A stretch of 64,000 nt of DNA. Source: PALSA-243 sp049522755. GTDB lineage: Bacteria; Acidobacteriota; Terriglobia; Bryobacterales; Bryobacteraceae. Positions within the stretch are counted from its first letter, which is position 1; each line of letters opens with the position of its first letter. Below, in pieces: positions 33,949 to 42,266 of the stretch. The notes below the pieces were generated by a model that saw only the letters and a program-made list of their open reading frames with translations, searched no databases and had not been told where the DNA came from. The stretch covers positions 13,017-77,016 of the forward strand of contig JBEKNN010000008.1 of NCBI GenBank assembly GCA_049522755.1, given 5' to 3'. The translations under genes and the position numbers were made by a program.

Positions 33949-35418
33949 ATGAGGTTATTCGAGACGAAATCGGTGAGCCGCATCATCGCGGAATCGACAG
34001 GCGGAGCGCACCAGATGAAGCGCACGCTGGGCCCGATGCAACTGATCGCGTTGGGAATCGGAGCGATTATCGGCTCCGGCCTGTTCTCGTTGACAGGCGT
34101 TACCGCGGCGCAAAATTCCGGGCCCGCGGTGGCCGTATCCATGGCCATCGCCGCCATCGGATGCGCATTCGCGGGCCTGTGCTACAGCGAATTCTCCTGC
34201 ATGATCCCGGTGGCGGGCAGCGCTTACACCTACGCGTACAGCACACTTGGAGAGTGGATCGCCTGGATCATCGGATGGGACTTGGTAATCGAATACGCGA
34301 TTGGCTCCGCGACCGTTTCGATTAGCTGGTCGGCTTACGTGGCATCGCTGCTGCACGGATTCCACATCGACCTGCCGGCGCGTTGGATTGCCGGTCCGTT
34401 CGAGGCAGTGACATTGCCCGACGGCAGTATGGCGCCGGGAGGCTACGCGAATATCCCGGCTGTGATCGTAGTTCTATTGGTGTCGCTGCTGCTGATGGCA
34501 GGCATCCAGGAATCGGCGCGGGTCAACGCGGCGATTGTCCTCATCAAACTCGCGGTGGTAGTAGTGTTTATCGGGGTCGGCTGGTCTTACATCAACGCGG
34601 CCAATTACACGCCATTCGTTCCGGCTAACACGGGCGAGTTCGGGGCTTTCGGTCTTAGCGGGCTGATGATGGGCGCGGGAACCATATTTTTTGCGTATAT
34701 CGGATTCGACGCGATTTCAACGGCGGCGCAGGAATGCAGGAACCCGCAGCGAGACATGCCTATCGGCATCATCGGCTCGCTGGCGATATGCACCGTGCTT
34801 TATATTCTCTTCGCGCTGGTGCTTACAGGAATGGTTCCATACACTCAGTTGGGCGTGGCGGCGCCTGTCGCTCTGGCAATCGACAAAACGCCGTACCTTT
34901 GGATGAACAATCTGGTGAAGGTCGGAATCATTTGCGGCTTCACTTCGGTGATTTTGGTTATGCTTCTGGGACAGTCGCGCGTGTTCTACTCGATGTCGCG
35001 AGACGGATTGGTTCCTAAAATCTTCTCCGAAATTCATCCACGACTCAAGACGCCGTGGCGTTCGAACATCCTGTTCTTCTTTTTTGTCGCGCCGTTTTCA
35101 GCCTTCCTTCCCCTCAACCTGGTAGGCCGGATGACCAGCATCGGAACACTATTCGCATTCGTGATTGTGTGCGCCGGCGTTTGGGTTATGCGCGTGAAAA
35201 ACCCCGGCCAGGCGCGCCCTTTCCGAACGCCATGGGTACCGCTCGTACCGATTTTGGGGATGCTCGTAAACTTCGCGCTGATGTATTCGTTAGGCTGGTC
35301 CAACTGGGTGCGGCTGATCGTTTGGCTGGTGATCGGCCAGGCGATCTACTTCGGGTACGGCCGCCGGCATAGCCGTCTGCGCGAGTTGCCTGCGCCGGCC
35401 ATCGATCGACAGAACTGA
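33949..35418 (+). CDS. APC-family amino-acid permease
   Basis: A 489-residue inner-membrane transporter with 12 or more helices. The motif LGIGAIIGSGLFSLTGVTAA near the N-terminus and FFAYIGFDAISTAAQECRNP in the middle are the signature of the cationic amino-acid transporter group (YhdG/CAT-like). The start MRLFETKSVSRIIAE at 33949 gives the family-typical N-terminus, better than the in-frame start at 33922. The exact substrate cannot be read. It is divergent from the ECF sigma gene. Confidence 0.88.
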   Translation: MRLFETKSVSRIIAESTGGAHQMKRTLGPMQLIALGIGAIIGSGLFSLTGVTAAQNSGPAVAVSMAIAAIGCAFAGLCYSEFSCMIPVAGSAYTYAYSTLGEWIAWIIGWDLVIEYAIGSATVSISWSAYVASLLHGFHIDLPARWIAGPFEAVTLPDGSMAPGGYANIPAVIVVLLVSLLLMAGIQESARVNAAIVLIKLAVVVVFIGVGWSYINAANYTPFVPANTGEFGAFGLSGLMMGAGTIFFAYIGFDAISTAAQECRNPQRDMPIGIIGSLAICTVLYILFALVLTGMVPYTQLGVAAPVALAIDKTPYLWMNNLVKVGIICGFTSVILVMLLGQSRVFYSMSRDGLVPKIFSEIHPRLKTPWRSNILFFFFVAPFSAFLPLNLVGRMTSIGTLFAFVIVCAGVWVMRVKNPGQARPFRTPWVPLVPILGMLVNFALMYSLGWSNWVRLIVWLVIGQAIYFGYGRRHSRLRELPAPAIDRQN

Positions 35419-35524
35419 CTCACAAGATTGCTCCGCCGCCGCTTGTCACAGATGGATGCTATGGCGCCGCTCTTTCCCGCCCCGTTAGCGCTGGCCTGGC
35501 AGCGCATCCACACACGCCGTGGTT

Positions 35525-35549
35525 GGCAGGCGAAAGCGCCTGCCCCACA
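35525..35549. repeat. Palindromic hairpin element with CCCAC tail
   Basis: Arms GGCAGGCG (35525-35532) and CGCCTGCC (35537-35544) around loop AAAG, followed by CCAC. The design matches 9563-9587 and 14482-14523 although the arm sequence differs, which points to conserved secondary structure. Confidence 0.65.
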
Positions 35550-35864
35550 ATTGTTACTCATGCACCAGGCAGAACAATTGGCGCTCCAGTTAAGGGTGAA
35601 GCTCTTGCCTGGCCTAACGGGTCACGCTGACCGCCATGGATTCGCGGCTTACGCGCCCGCCCTGTTCCACTGTCACGCGCGCAAAATGGACACTAATCCA
35701 TCCCGCAGCTGCGGCGCTCTCTCATGGGCATTTCGCTACGCATCAGCACGGGTCCCCTCTCGGGCATCGCACTGGCCTGTATTGAATTCGTTTGGTATTC
35801 CGAGGTGGGCGGGGGGATCGAGCATGACAGCGGCCAAATGACCGCGACAAAAGCTTGGAACGAG

Positions 35865-36127
35865 CATGGAATGAGGAACTTAGAGCACCGGTGGATTAGG
35901 GCCGCCGACCAGCCGGCGCGTAAATGCATGTGATTTCCCGCACCGGCCTTGTCGATTTTTATTCAATTGTCAATGAGCTGGGGCGCGGCAAACGGCCGAT
36001 CGGAGAGGAGCCGCGGGCGCGGGGATTGAAGGCATCTTGGTGAAAAAGAGGACCTCCTAATCTAAGTATACAGGAGGAGCAAAAACGATTTGGCGATAGG
36101 CGTATTGTTTTCATCGAGATATAGTCT
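35865..36127 (+). repeat. Dispersed non-coding repeat, copy 2
   Basis: Aligns with 9700-9951 along its length, with several small indels. It sits just downstream of phzF, with no coding potential. Confidence 0.7.
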
Positions 36128-36139
36128 GGAACTGAGAAT

Positions 36140-37024
36140 TTAGGTGAGGATCCCTAGCGTCATGACAGCCTCTGCAACCGGGGTGACATGACCGCCGATA
36201 TAAATTCCGTCATCCTCTCCCTGAACCTCGACATGCAGCAAGCTGCGACGGCCCATTTTCGTTCCCTGCTCGCTAATGAAGCGCGTACCCGCCTGGCCCG
36301 ACACCAGCTTGTGCCGGATCATGTATGCGGCGAGGGGTCCGGTGGAGCTGCCGGTCGCCGGGTCTTCAGCGATCCCGTATTCAGGCGCAAACATCCGGGA
36401 ATAGGCCCCCTCAGCCGTCGGCGTAAATAGGAACACGCAGAAGGTCTCGCTCTCCGCACCCTTCAGACTCTTCAGGCCCGCTAAATCCAGCCATGCGCGA
36501 TCGACTGCTGCTTTATCTTTCGCGGCAACAATCACTGTGGGATTGCCGGCGCTCAGAAGCTGCGGTTCTATGGGAAGGAGCTCCCGCGGTTCCAGCCCGA
36601 GCGCTCCAGCGCAGAGAGCGGAGTCATAGCATCTTCCTTCGCTAATGGGAGGCGTACGCAGCCAAATCATCGGGCGCCGGCCTCCTTCAATCCGAAGCGG
36701 AATAGGACCTGCCTGCACTTCCAGAACGAACGCACTGCTGCTTAGCAGGACAATTTCCTTTTGTAACAGCACGAACGCAGTGCCAACCGTGGGATGCCCG
36801 GCAAAGGCCAGCTCCCTGGCCGGTGTGAATACCCGCAAGCGTGCCACACAATCCTTGCGCGTTGCCGGAAGCACAAAAGCAGTTTCCGCGAGGTTGAGTT
36901 CCCTGGCGATCTTCTGCATGGTCGTAGGGTCCAGGTCAGACGCGTCCGGGAATACGGCCAGCGCATTACCCTCCAGAACGTCAGTCGTGAAAACGTCCAC
37001 GACCGTATAGCGATAGGACTTCAT
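36140..37024 (-). CDS. PhzF-family isomerase/epimerase-like protein
   Basis: A 294-residue protein of the PhzF/diaminopimelate-epimerase fold. N-terminus VVDVFTTDVLEGNALAVFPD, the ETAFVLPAT block with the conserved Glu (about residue 48), AGHPTVGTAFVLL, and EYGIAEDPATGSSTGPLAAY are the conserved blocks. Family members isomerise small acids or amino acids; outside phenazine producers their substrates are mostly unknown. It overlaps the RidA gene by 4 nt (ATGA) and follows a decayed aminotransferase, which hints at amino-acid/imine metabolism. Confidence 0.88.
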   Translation of the reverse strand: MKSYRYTVVDVFTTDVLEGNALAVFPDASDLDPTTMQKIARELNLAETAFVLPATRKDCVARLRVFTPARELAFAGHPTVGTAFVLLQKEIVLLSSSAFVLEVQAGPIPLRIEGGRRPMIWLRTPPISEGRCYDSALCAGALGLEPRELLPIEPQLLSAGNPTVIVAAKDKAAVDRAWLDLAGLKSLKGAESETFCVFLFTPTAEGAYSRMFAPEYGIAEDPATGSSTGPLAAYMIRHKLVSGQAGTRFISEQGTKMGRRSLLHVEVQGEDDGIYIGGHVTPVAEAVMTLGILT

Positions 37025-37482
37025 TTATCGTCAACCTCCGCGATCAAGTCGATCTCAACACAAGAGCCGAATGGGACCTGAGCGACGCCAAACGCTGCCC
37101 GAGCATGGGCTCCGCCATCGCCGAAAACCTCAACCAGGAGCTCTGAGGCGCCATTGGCAACCAGATGTTGGTCTGTAAAAGCCGGGGTACTGTTGACCAG
37201 AACCTGCATTTTGACGATCCGCCCGATGAGGTTGAGGTCACCGACGGCTGCGTTCAGCGTGGCGATCAGCTCGATGGCCACGCCTCTGGCGGCCTCTTTC
37301 CCTTGTTCGATGGTGAGATTCGCTCCAAGCTGGCCCACCCAGGGCTTGCCGTTCCTCTTGGCAATGTGGCCGGACACAAACACGAGTGCCCCAACGCGGG
37401 TAAATGGAACGAACGCCGCGACCGGCTTCGTCAAAGCAGGCAGCTCAATCTTCAAACTCTTCAATGTCTCGTATACCGACAA
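37021..37482 (-). CDS. RidA/YjgF-family protein
   Basis: A 153-residue trimeric-fold protein of the reactive imine deaminase (RidA) family, of the longer YjgF-like type. Key blocks: ALVFVSGHIAKRNGKPWVGQ, NLTIEQGKEAARGVAIELIA, and the C-terminal RAAFGVAQVPFGSCVEIDLI with the conserved Arg of the active site. It may clear imine intermediates made by PLP enzymes, fitting the aminotransferase relic 11 nt upstream and the PhzF partner. A strong AAGGAGG ribosome site lies before the start. Confidence 0.85.
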   Translation of the reverse strand: MSVYETLKSLKIELPALTKPVAAFVPFTRVGALVFVSGHIAKRNGKPWVGQLGANLTIEQGKEAARGVAIELIATLNAAVGDLNLIGRIVKMQVLVNSTPAFTDQHLVANGASELLVEVFGDGGAHARAAFGVAQVPFGSCVEIDLIAEVDDK

Positions 37483-37492
37483 ACCGTCCTCC

Positions 37493-37866
37493 TTAAAAAA
37501 CTGCGCCGCCGCTGGTGGCGTACTGCAGCGGGAACTCTCCCTTGGCAGTGATGAGCTCGTCGCCCGGCTTCCACGTCAGGCCATGTGCCACGGCCGCGAC
37601 GCCCGGGCTTGCGCCCGTCGTCAGCGCGATCTCTTCCGGCTTGCTGCCGATGAGTCTGGCGATTGAGGCGCGAAGGCGGATTGGCACTTCAAAGAAAGCG
37701 AATCGTCTACGTGATGCGGAAACCTCTTGGCTTCAAAAGAGGCTTGCACCGCGCGCGGGGAAACGCGGGGCATCGCTGCGTGGTTTGCGGTGTTCAAGCA
37801 CGCTGCATCTTCAATCTCAAACCACTCCTTCTTCCAGTTGTCGGTTACGGGTTTAGTTGTGGTCAT
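37493..37866 (-). pseudogene. Class V aminotransferase N-terminal relic
   Basis: From an ATG at 37866 the frame reads MTTTKPVTDNWKKEWFEIED and ACLNTANHAAMPRVSPRAV, then after one lost base IRLRASIARLIGSKPEEIAL and LTTGASPGVAAVAHGLTW and GDELITAKGEFPLQYAT before a stop at 37493. These are the N-terminal and cofactor-phosphate parts of a class V PLP enzyme; the PLP-lysine half is missing. Frame change plus truncation make it a pseudogene. It is placed as the former first gene of the RidA-PhzF operon. Confidence 0.75.
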
Positions 37867-38022
37867 TTTCGCTCCGTTGCAGCGCGCTCCATCCCCGTCA
37901 GGTACAATCCGGGCGGCGTTGACTAGTTCCCATATTCTTCCTGGGCGACTAGGCATCCGCAAAGTAGGATCTGCCTCACGGCCGTAAGAACCGAGTGTGG
38001 GTTTGCGCTTTCCGTCGCGGAC

Positions 38023-38547
38023 TCATTTCATCACCGACAGATACGCCGCCCACGGGCCAACCTCCTGCTTATAGCGCTTGGCCATTACGCGACTGATTTG
38101 CAAAAGGTGACCCAAATCGTGCGCGGTCCACGTCGCCATCAGCTGCCGGGCGGTTACAATGCCAAGTCCTGGATGCATCCCCTTCAATTCCAGTTTCTCT
38201 GGCGTCAGGTGCATTGCCCGAAGTCTCGCGATACTATCCAGTCGCGAATCCGCGAATTCCTGCAACAAGGCCGGGAGCGATTTCCCATCACGCTCGCGGA
38301 GCTGCGCCTCGCGATCAAAAGGCTCAAAGGGGCGGCTGACGCCATACTCCAGAATGATCGCCAGACGCGGAATCCAGTCGGCTTTCTCTGCGTGAATCAA
38401 ATGGCCAATGACGACGAAGGGACTCCATGTTCCGGGGCCCTCGGTGGCGGCAGTCCACGCGTCCGGCAAATCACCCAACAACGCGTCGAGCGTCGCGGGC
38501 GTGCGGGTCAATACGGACAGGCATTCTTCGATAAAATCTGGTTCCAT
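38023..38547 (-). CDS. DinB-like protein
   Basis: A 174-residue four-helix protein of the DinB/YfiT-like superfamily. Metal-site histidines fit VVIGHLIHAEKADW (about residue 48) and ATWTAHDLGHLLQISRVMAK (about residue 140). Many such proteins are thiol-dependent metalloenzymes or stress proteins of unknown activity. Two more DinB-type genes follow upstream at 39.0 and 39.7 kb on the same strand. Confidence 0.75.
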   Translation of the reverse strand: MEPDFIEECLSVLTRTPATLDALLGDLPDAWTAATEGPGTWSPFVVIGHLIHAEKADWIPRLAIILEYGVSRPFEPFDREAQLRERDGKSLPALLQEFADSRLDSIARLRAMHLTPEKLELKGMHPGLGIVTARQLMATWTAHDLGHLLQISRVMAKRYKQEVGPWAAYLSVMK

Positions 38548-38553
38548 GGCCGG

Positions 38554-38898
38554 TCAGTTCCGCTCCCAAATACCCAAATCAGCGTGACTGATCAAGGTTT
38601 TCATCTCATCCCGCACCGCTTTGAATTCCGGCGACTCAAGTCTGGTCTTCAGACTCCGCTGGCGCCCGGCTTCGTCCGGATATTCCATCAGCCACATCAC
38701 GTCGGGAAGCGTGTCCGAGTTTCCCTGGCGGCGAAGAACATGGCCTCGCGGGAGACCGAGTTTTTCGAGAACATCGGAGGCGTGAAGTCTTACACGGTAG
38801 ACGTCTTCCGCGCTCTGTCCGCCAGCCATCAGCGTCATCAGGCTGCCAGCGACCGCGAACCTTGCGATCATCGCTGCGCTAATCCAAATTCCGCTCAT
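38554..38898 (-). CDS. Hypothetical protein, NIPSNAP/ABM-like tail
   Basis: A 114-residue protein with a hydrophobic N-terminal helix (MIARFAVAGSLMTLMAGG) and a soluble part, DVYRVRLHASDVLEKLGLPR and TLPDVMWLMEYPDEAGRQRS, ending HADLGIWERN. The latter looks like a small ferredoxin-fold domain of the NIPSNAP/ABM kind, a tentative assignment. It lies 6 nt from the DinB gene, probably in the same transcript. Confidence 0.5.
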   Translation of the reverse strand: MSGIWISAAMIARFAVAGSLMTLMAGGQSAEDVYRVRLHASDVLEKLGLPRGHVLRRQGNSDTLPDVMWLMEYPDEAGRQRSLKTRLESPEFKAVRDEMKTLISHADLGIWERN

Positions 38899-39027
38899 AA
38901 GGACCCGATTCTCCTTTTCCGGCTTGCCGTCCTGCCCGCCTGTCGCCAGGTTGCGTTGGATGCGAAGGATCGTTATCGCATCGGCGGCGGCCAGATCACC
39001 CCGCGGCGCTCCTACCCCGCGGCGCTC

Positions 39028-39546
39028 CTACTTAGACCAGGGCGGAACCACGCCGTTGCTGCGCGCGTACGCGATCGACTGCCCCAGATGCTCGTGTTGA
39101 TCTGCGAGAAGCAGCATCAGCGCGCCCTGCTTCGTCATGTCTCTTCCGAACAGTTTCACCGGCGCCTGCAGGTCGTTGTCGGAAAGTCCCGTAATCGCTT
39201 TTTGCAGATTGACGTAAGAAGCCTTCAGAGCTTCCTGCAATTTCTCGGGATCGGTGATGGGCGCGGGCCGTGCCCCCGTAGTCGGTGTGCCTGAGAGCAC
39301 GCCGGCGAGCATGCCGTTCTCCGTAACGATCAGGTTGAACACGTCGCCGACGGAGCGAACGCCCTGGCCGGGCTTCCAGTCGTACTTGCCCGACATAACG
39401 CGCGCGAGTCCGGTAAATTTGTCGGAAAGCGCTCCGGCATCTTTTCCGAAGGCGGCCTGCATTCCCGCCGGCTGCGCCTGCGCCATCGGCACTATCAAGG
39501 CGGCCGCAAGCGCGCACACTCTATACTGAGTCAGAATCTTCTTCAT
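39028..39546 (-). CDS. Secreted DinB-like protein
   Basis: A 172-residue protein with signal peptide MKKILTQYRVCALAAALIVP...AQAQ. The mature part shows the DinB helical pattern, including GVRSVGDVFNLIVTENGMLA and MLLLADQHEHLGQSIAYARS, where H-x-x-H-L-G-Q is the metal-site helix. A 16-bp direct duplication (CCCGCGGCGCTCCTAC, ×2) directly follows the stop codon (38999-39030). Export is unusual for the superfamily but frequent in acidobacteria. Confidence 0.72.
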   Translation of the reverse strand: MKKILTQYRVCALAAALIVPMAQAQPAGMQAAFGKDAGALSDKFTGLARVMSGKYDWKPGQGVRSVGDVFNLIVTENGMLAGVLSGTPTTGARPAPITDPEKLQEALKASYVNLQKAITGLSDNDLQAPVKLFGRDMTKQGALMLLLADQHEHLGQSIAYARSNGVVPPWSK

Positions 39547-39661
39547 GTGGAACTCCTCTATGTCACTTTAATCTGAAAAACTATTCCTCCCACTTCCCAT
39601 TTTCAACGCCACAAGCGACTGAATGCGCTCGCCGAGGGCATTGGCAGCCAAACGGCTACCA

Positions 39662-40174
39662 CTACATACAGCCACCCAAGATGCGGTCGATCTGCCGAAG
39701 ATGGTTCAAGTCGTGTGCCGCTTCCAGGCGGACGAACTCCTCGACCGTTTGCCGTCCGCGTACCTCGTGGACCCCATGGCACTCCACCCACCGTGCGCGC
39801 GGGACCGACTCCAACAGTCGCAGGTTGCTCTCGCGCAGCGTCCGAAAGACCCCTGCCGAAAGGCTCGCATCTTGCTGCGCGTAACCCAAGCGCTCCGCCC
39901 ATGCCGCCTCATCCCACCACGTTAAGGCCACGCCCGGATTCGCCAGCATGTTTCGCAATCGCCACCCCATCGCCAGCTCCGCGTCCGCCAAGTGCGCTAC
40001 GATCTCGGCAATTGACCACTTTTCAGGCGCAGGGCGCCGGATCAACTCCCCGGGCGCGACATCGCGCAGACGCCGATCGAGCTGCGATGGGGTGGCTTGT
40101 TGGACACCGATGGGCTCCTCATCGCCAAGATAGCTTAGGACTCGAGTTCGGTATGCTTCGAAGGTCTCTGCCAT
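39662..40174 (-). CDS. DinB-like protein
   Basis: A 170-residue cytoplasmic DinB/YfiT-type protein. WSIAEIVAHLADAELAMGWR gives the first metal-binding histidine and RLEAAHDLNHLRQIDRILGG the second site at the C-terminus. The start MAETFEAYRTRVLSYL at 40174 is preferred because the longer upstream frame has no family similarity. Third member of a DinB-like cluster. Confidence 0.75.
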   Translation of the reverse strand: MAETFEAYRTRVLSYLGDEEPIGVQQATPSQLDRRLRDVAPGELIRRPAPEKWSIAEIVAHLADAELAMGWRLRNMLANPGVALTWWDEAAWAERLGYAQQDASLSAGVFRTLRESNLRLLESVPRARWVECHGVHEVRGRQTVEEFVRLEAAHDLNHLRQIDRILGGCM

Positions 40175-40491
40175 TGGTCCTCTCGATAGACTGCGTTTGC
40201 GGCCGAACATCTCGTGGAGTAGACCGAGCCATCCTGGTTCGCAATCATACGGGTATGATGACGTAACACAAACACCAGCGACCTCACTGCGCTCCGGTAC
40301 AACGCCGAGCTGTTTCAATTTATTTGAATCGCATGAGGCATCAGGGCTTCCACAAAAGCATAAACTCCTTACTCTTTATAACGGAGAATCGACAATTCCA
40401 CAAGTTCATTATTATCACGATGATATTGACGTCTCCGCACGATTCTGCTATTCGTTGGGAGGAAGTTTTAAGAGTACTTTAGGAGGTTCCC
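40175..40491. other. Upstream region of LysR gene
   Basis: About 317 bp, AT-richer than its surroundings. A candidate promoter TTGACG (40426-40431) with TATTCG (40449-40454), 17-nt spacer, precedes the LysR gene. Strong Shine-Dalgarno AGGAGG at 40481-40486. Confidence 0.45.
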
Positions 40492-41475
40492 TTGCTCGAC
40501 GATTTACGCGCCCTCGTAGAGTTTGCCCAGGCCGGGTCCATAGCCCGTGCAGCCGATCGTCTATTCCGGACGCCCTCTGCTATTACCCGGCAAGTGCAAA
40601 GGCTGGAGGCTGCATTGGGCGCCGAGTTGCTCGACCGCTCGGTAAAGCCTCCGCGTCTGAACTCGCTCGGCTCCAGGGTGCTCGAACAAGCGCGAGATCT
40701 GCTACAGAGGACGGAGGCGCTGAAATCGCTTACGTCGAGCGACGCCGAACCTCACGGCCTCTTGCGCATCGGACTCGCGCATGCCCTGGCCGAGGGGACG
40801 CTTATCGAACCTATTCAGGCGCTGACTGGGAAATACCCCAAGGTCCGACTGCGGCTGTCGAGCGAGCTCACGAGTGAATTATTTAACCGGCTGCTCGCGG
40901 GTGAGCTCGACGTTGCTGCCGTGCTTTTGCCCGAAGGTAAAACCGCGCCTGCACCTCTTCTGACGAATATCGTCGCTAGCGACCGCATGGAGATCGTTCA
41001 AGGCGCCGCAGGCAACGTTGACGGTGATTGGAAAAGTTTGGGCCGAGCACCCTGGGTGCTCAATCCGCCCGGGTGCTTTCTTCGGGCGAGGCTCATCGAT
41101 CAGATGGAGCGTGCCGGCTTCACCCCAATGATCGCGGCTGAAATCCACAACATGCATTTGCAGCTAGCGTTCGTTCAGTCCGGTTATGGCGTCGGGCTGC
41201 TGCCTGCTCGCTTTATTGCCAGGAATCGTTCTATCGATTCCGTGAAAGTATTGCGTCCCCCATCGTTTGACATGCACCGGTCCGTTGCGATAGTCCGGGT
41301 TGGGCAACTCGGCGCCTTGGGGAAGGCCGTCGAACTGTTGGAACACGGGTTTCGGCAATTGTTTGAGGCAGCCGACACTCCGAAGCCCGTGACGAGGCGC
41401 CGAAGAGGTGTGCCCGCGAATCGGCGGGCAGCGCGACCGCCCAAGTTGTCCCCGGACATTGCTGGTTGCGGCTGA
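40492..41475 (+). CDS. LysR-family transcriptional regulator
   Basis: A 327-residue regulator. The N-terminal winged helix (LVEFAQAGSIARAADRLFRT then SAITRQVQRLEAALGAELLD) is followed by the periplasmic-binding-type effector domain (LLRIGLAHALAEGTLIEPIQ and a second subdomain). Start TTG at 40492 with AGGAGG 5 nt upstream, a well-placed ribosome site. The last 35 residues (TRRRRGVPANRRAARPP) are Arg/Pro-rich and not family-like. Target and effector unknown; no divergent metabolic gene is adjacent on a canonical LysR layout. Confidence 0.85.
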   Translation: MLDDLRALVEFAQAGSIARAADRLFRTPSAITRQVQRLEAALGAELLDRSVKPPRLNSLGSRVLEQARDLLQRTEALKSLTSSDAEPHGLLRIGLAHALAEGTLIEPIQALTGKYPKVRLRLSSELTSELFNRLLAGELDVAAVLLPEGKTAPAPLLTNIVASDRMEIVQGAAGNVDGDWKSLGRAPWVLNPPGCFLRARLIDQMERAGFTPMIAAEIHNMHLQLAFVQSGYGVGLLPARFIARNRSIDSVKVLRPPSFDMHRSVAIVRVGQLGALGKAVELLEHGFRQLFEAADTPKPVTRRRRGVPANRRAARPPKLSPDIAGCG

Positions 41476-42266
41476 GCGGTCTTGAGGCCACGGTGAAGAG
41501 CGCATCGCCGATTTCCCGGTGAGCTGCGACAGCACTCGCGGACTGGCGACGCACGGCTGCAATCCTGCGGCGCGGATACGCTCGAGCGAGGGACACTTTG
41601 TCCTCGGTTCTCGACCGCCGGGAGGATCGAGCCAGGCGACCCTCTACGGATGGTCGCGCGTCAATCAACCTTGCGCTATTTCCGCGCCAAAGCCGAATCA
41701 ACAGGCGGCGCGATCCTCGGTGGCCGGCGTCGGCCAGGCGCATGGCCCCTCCCCTCACGAGAGGGTTGGCATGCTGTGCGGCTGCGGTGACGTCGCCCAG
41801 CGAGAGCGGGCGCTCTGAACTCGCGGCCACGGACGCAGAGTCAATCTGCCCGGTTTCGGTCGTTAGGGTGACACTGCCCTCGAAAACCATCAGCGCGGTG
41901 ATTTTCGACGTCCAGGGGCCACAGGCGCCGTGATCGTCCAGGTAAAGGGCGATCGTGAATCGGGCTGAACCCAGTGGCGTGCGATCGCGCCTGACATAAA
42001 CGACGCCGAACGGCGAAAGCAACCCTATGAATCGGAAAGATGGTCGTTGGAAATCGTGACCTCTGTGCGGTTCCCGAAGTACGAGCAATCGGCCACTTCC
42101 AAAGTAATCCCAATCACCAGAAGGCCTGGCGCCTGCTGCAAATCGGAGTGTGTAAAATCCGCGCGAAGATACTCGAATTTGATCTAAGCGGGAGTCGTAC
42201 CTCTGCCCTCAGCAGGCGCCGTCGTCCCAGTGAGCGGATTCTTGGCCGCGGCAGCGGGTTGCGGAG
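41476..42266. other. Region without recognised gene
   Basis: About 790 bp. A long minus-strand open frame spans 41231-42088 and overlaps the LysR gene; its first 95 residues look somewhat protein-like but match nothing I know, and its remainder is an Arg/Ser-rich shadow. I see no promoter, RNA or repeat. Confidence 0.4.

Larger units (their letters stand above)
35419..36139. other. Intergenic region with hairpin and dispersed repeat
   Basis: About 720 bp without a gene. It contains a palindromic hairpin at 35525-35549 and copy 2 of the dispersed repeat at 35865-36127. The rest has no recognised feature. Confidence 0.6.

Noticed and set aside
41231..42088. Minus-strand open frame of 285 codons overlapping the LysR gene
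   Set aside because: The first third looks protein-like but no family is recognised, and the rest overlaps a certain gene; not strong enough to call.
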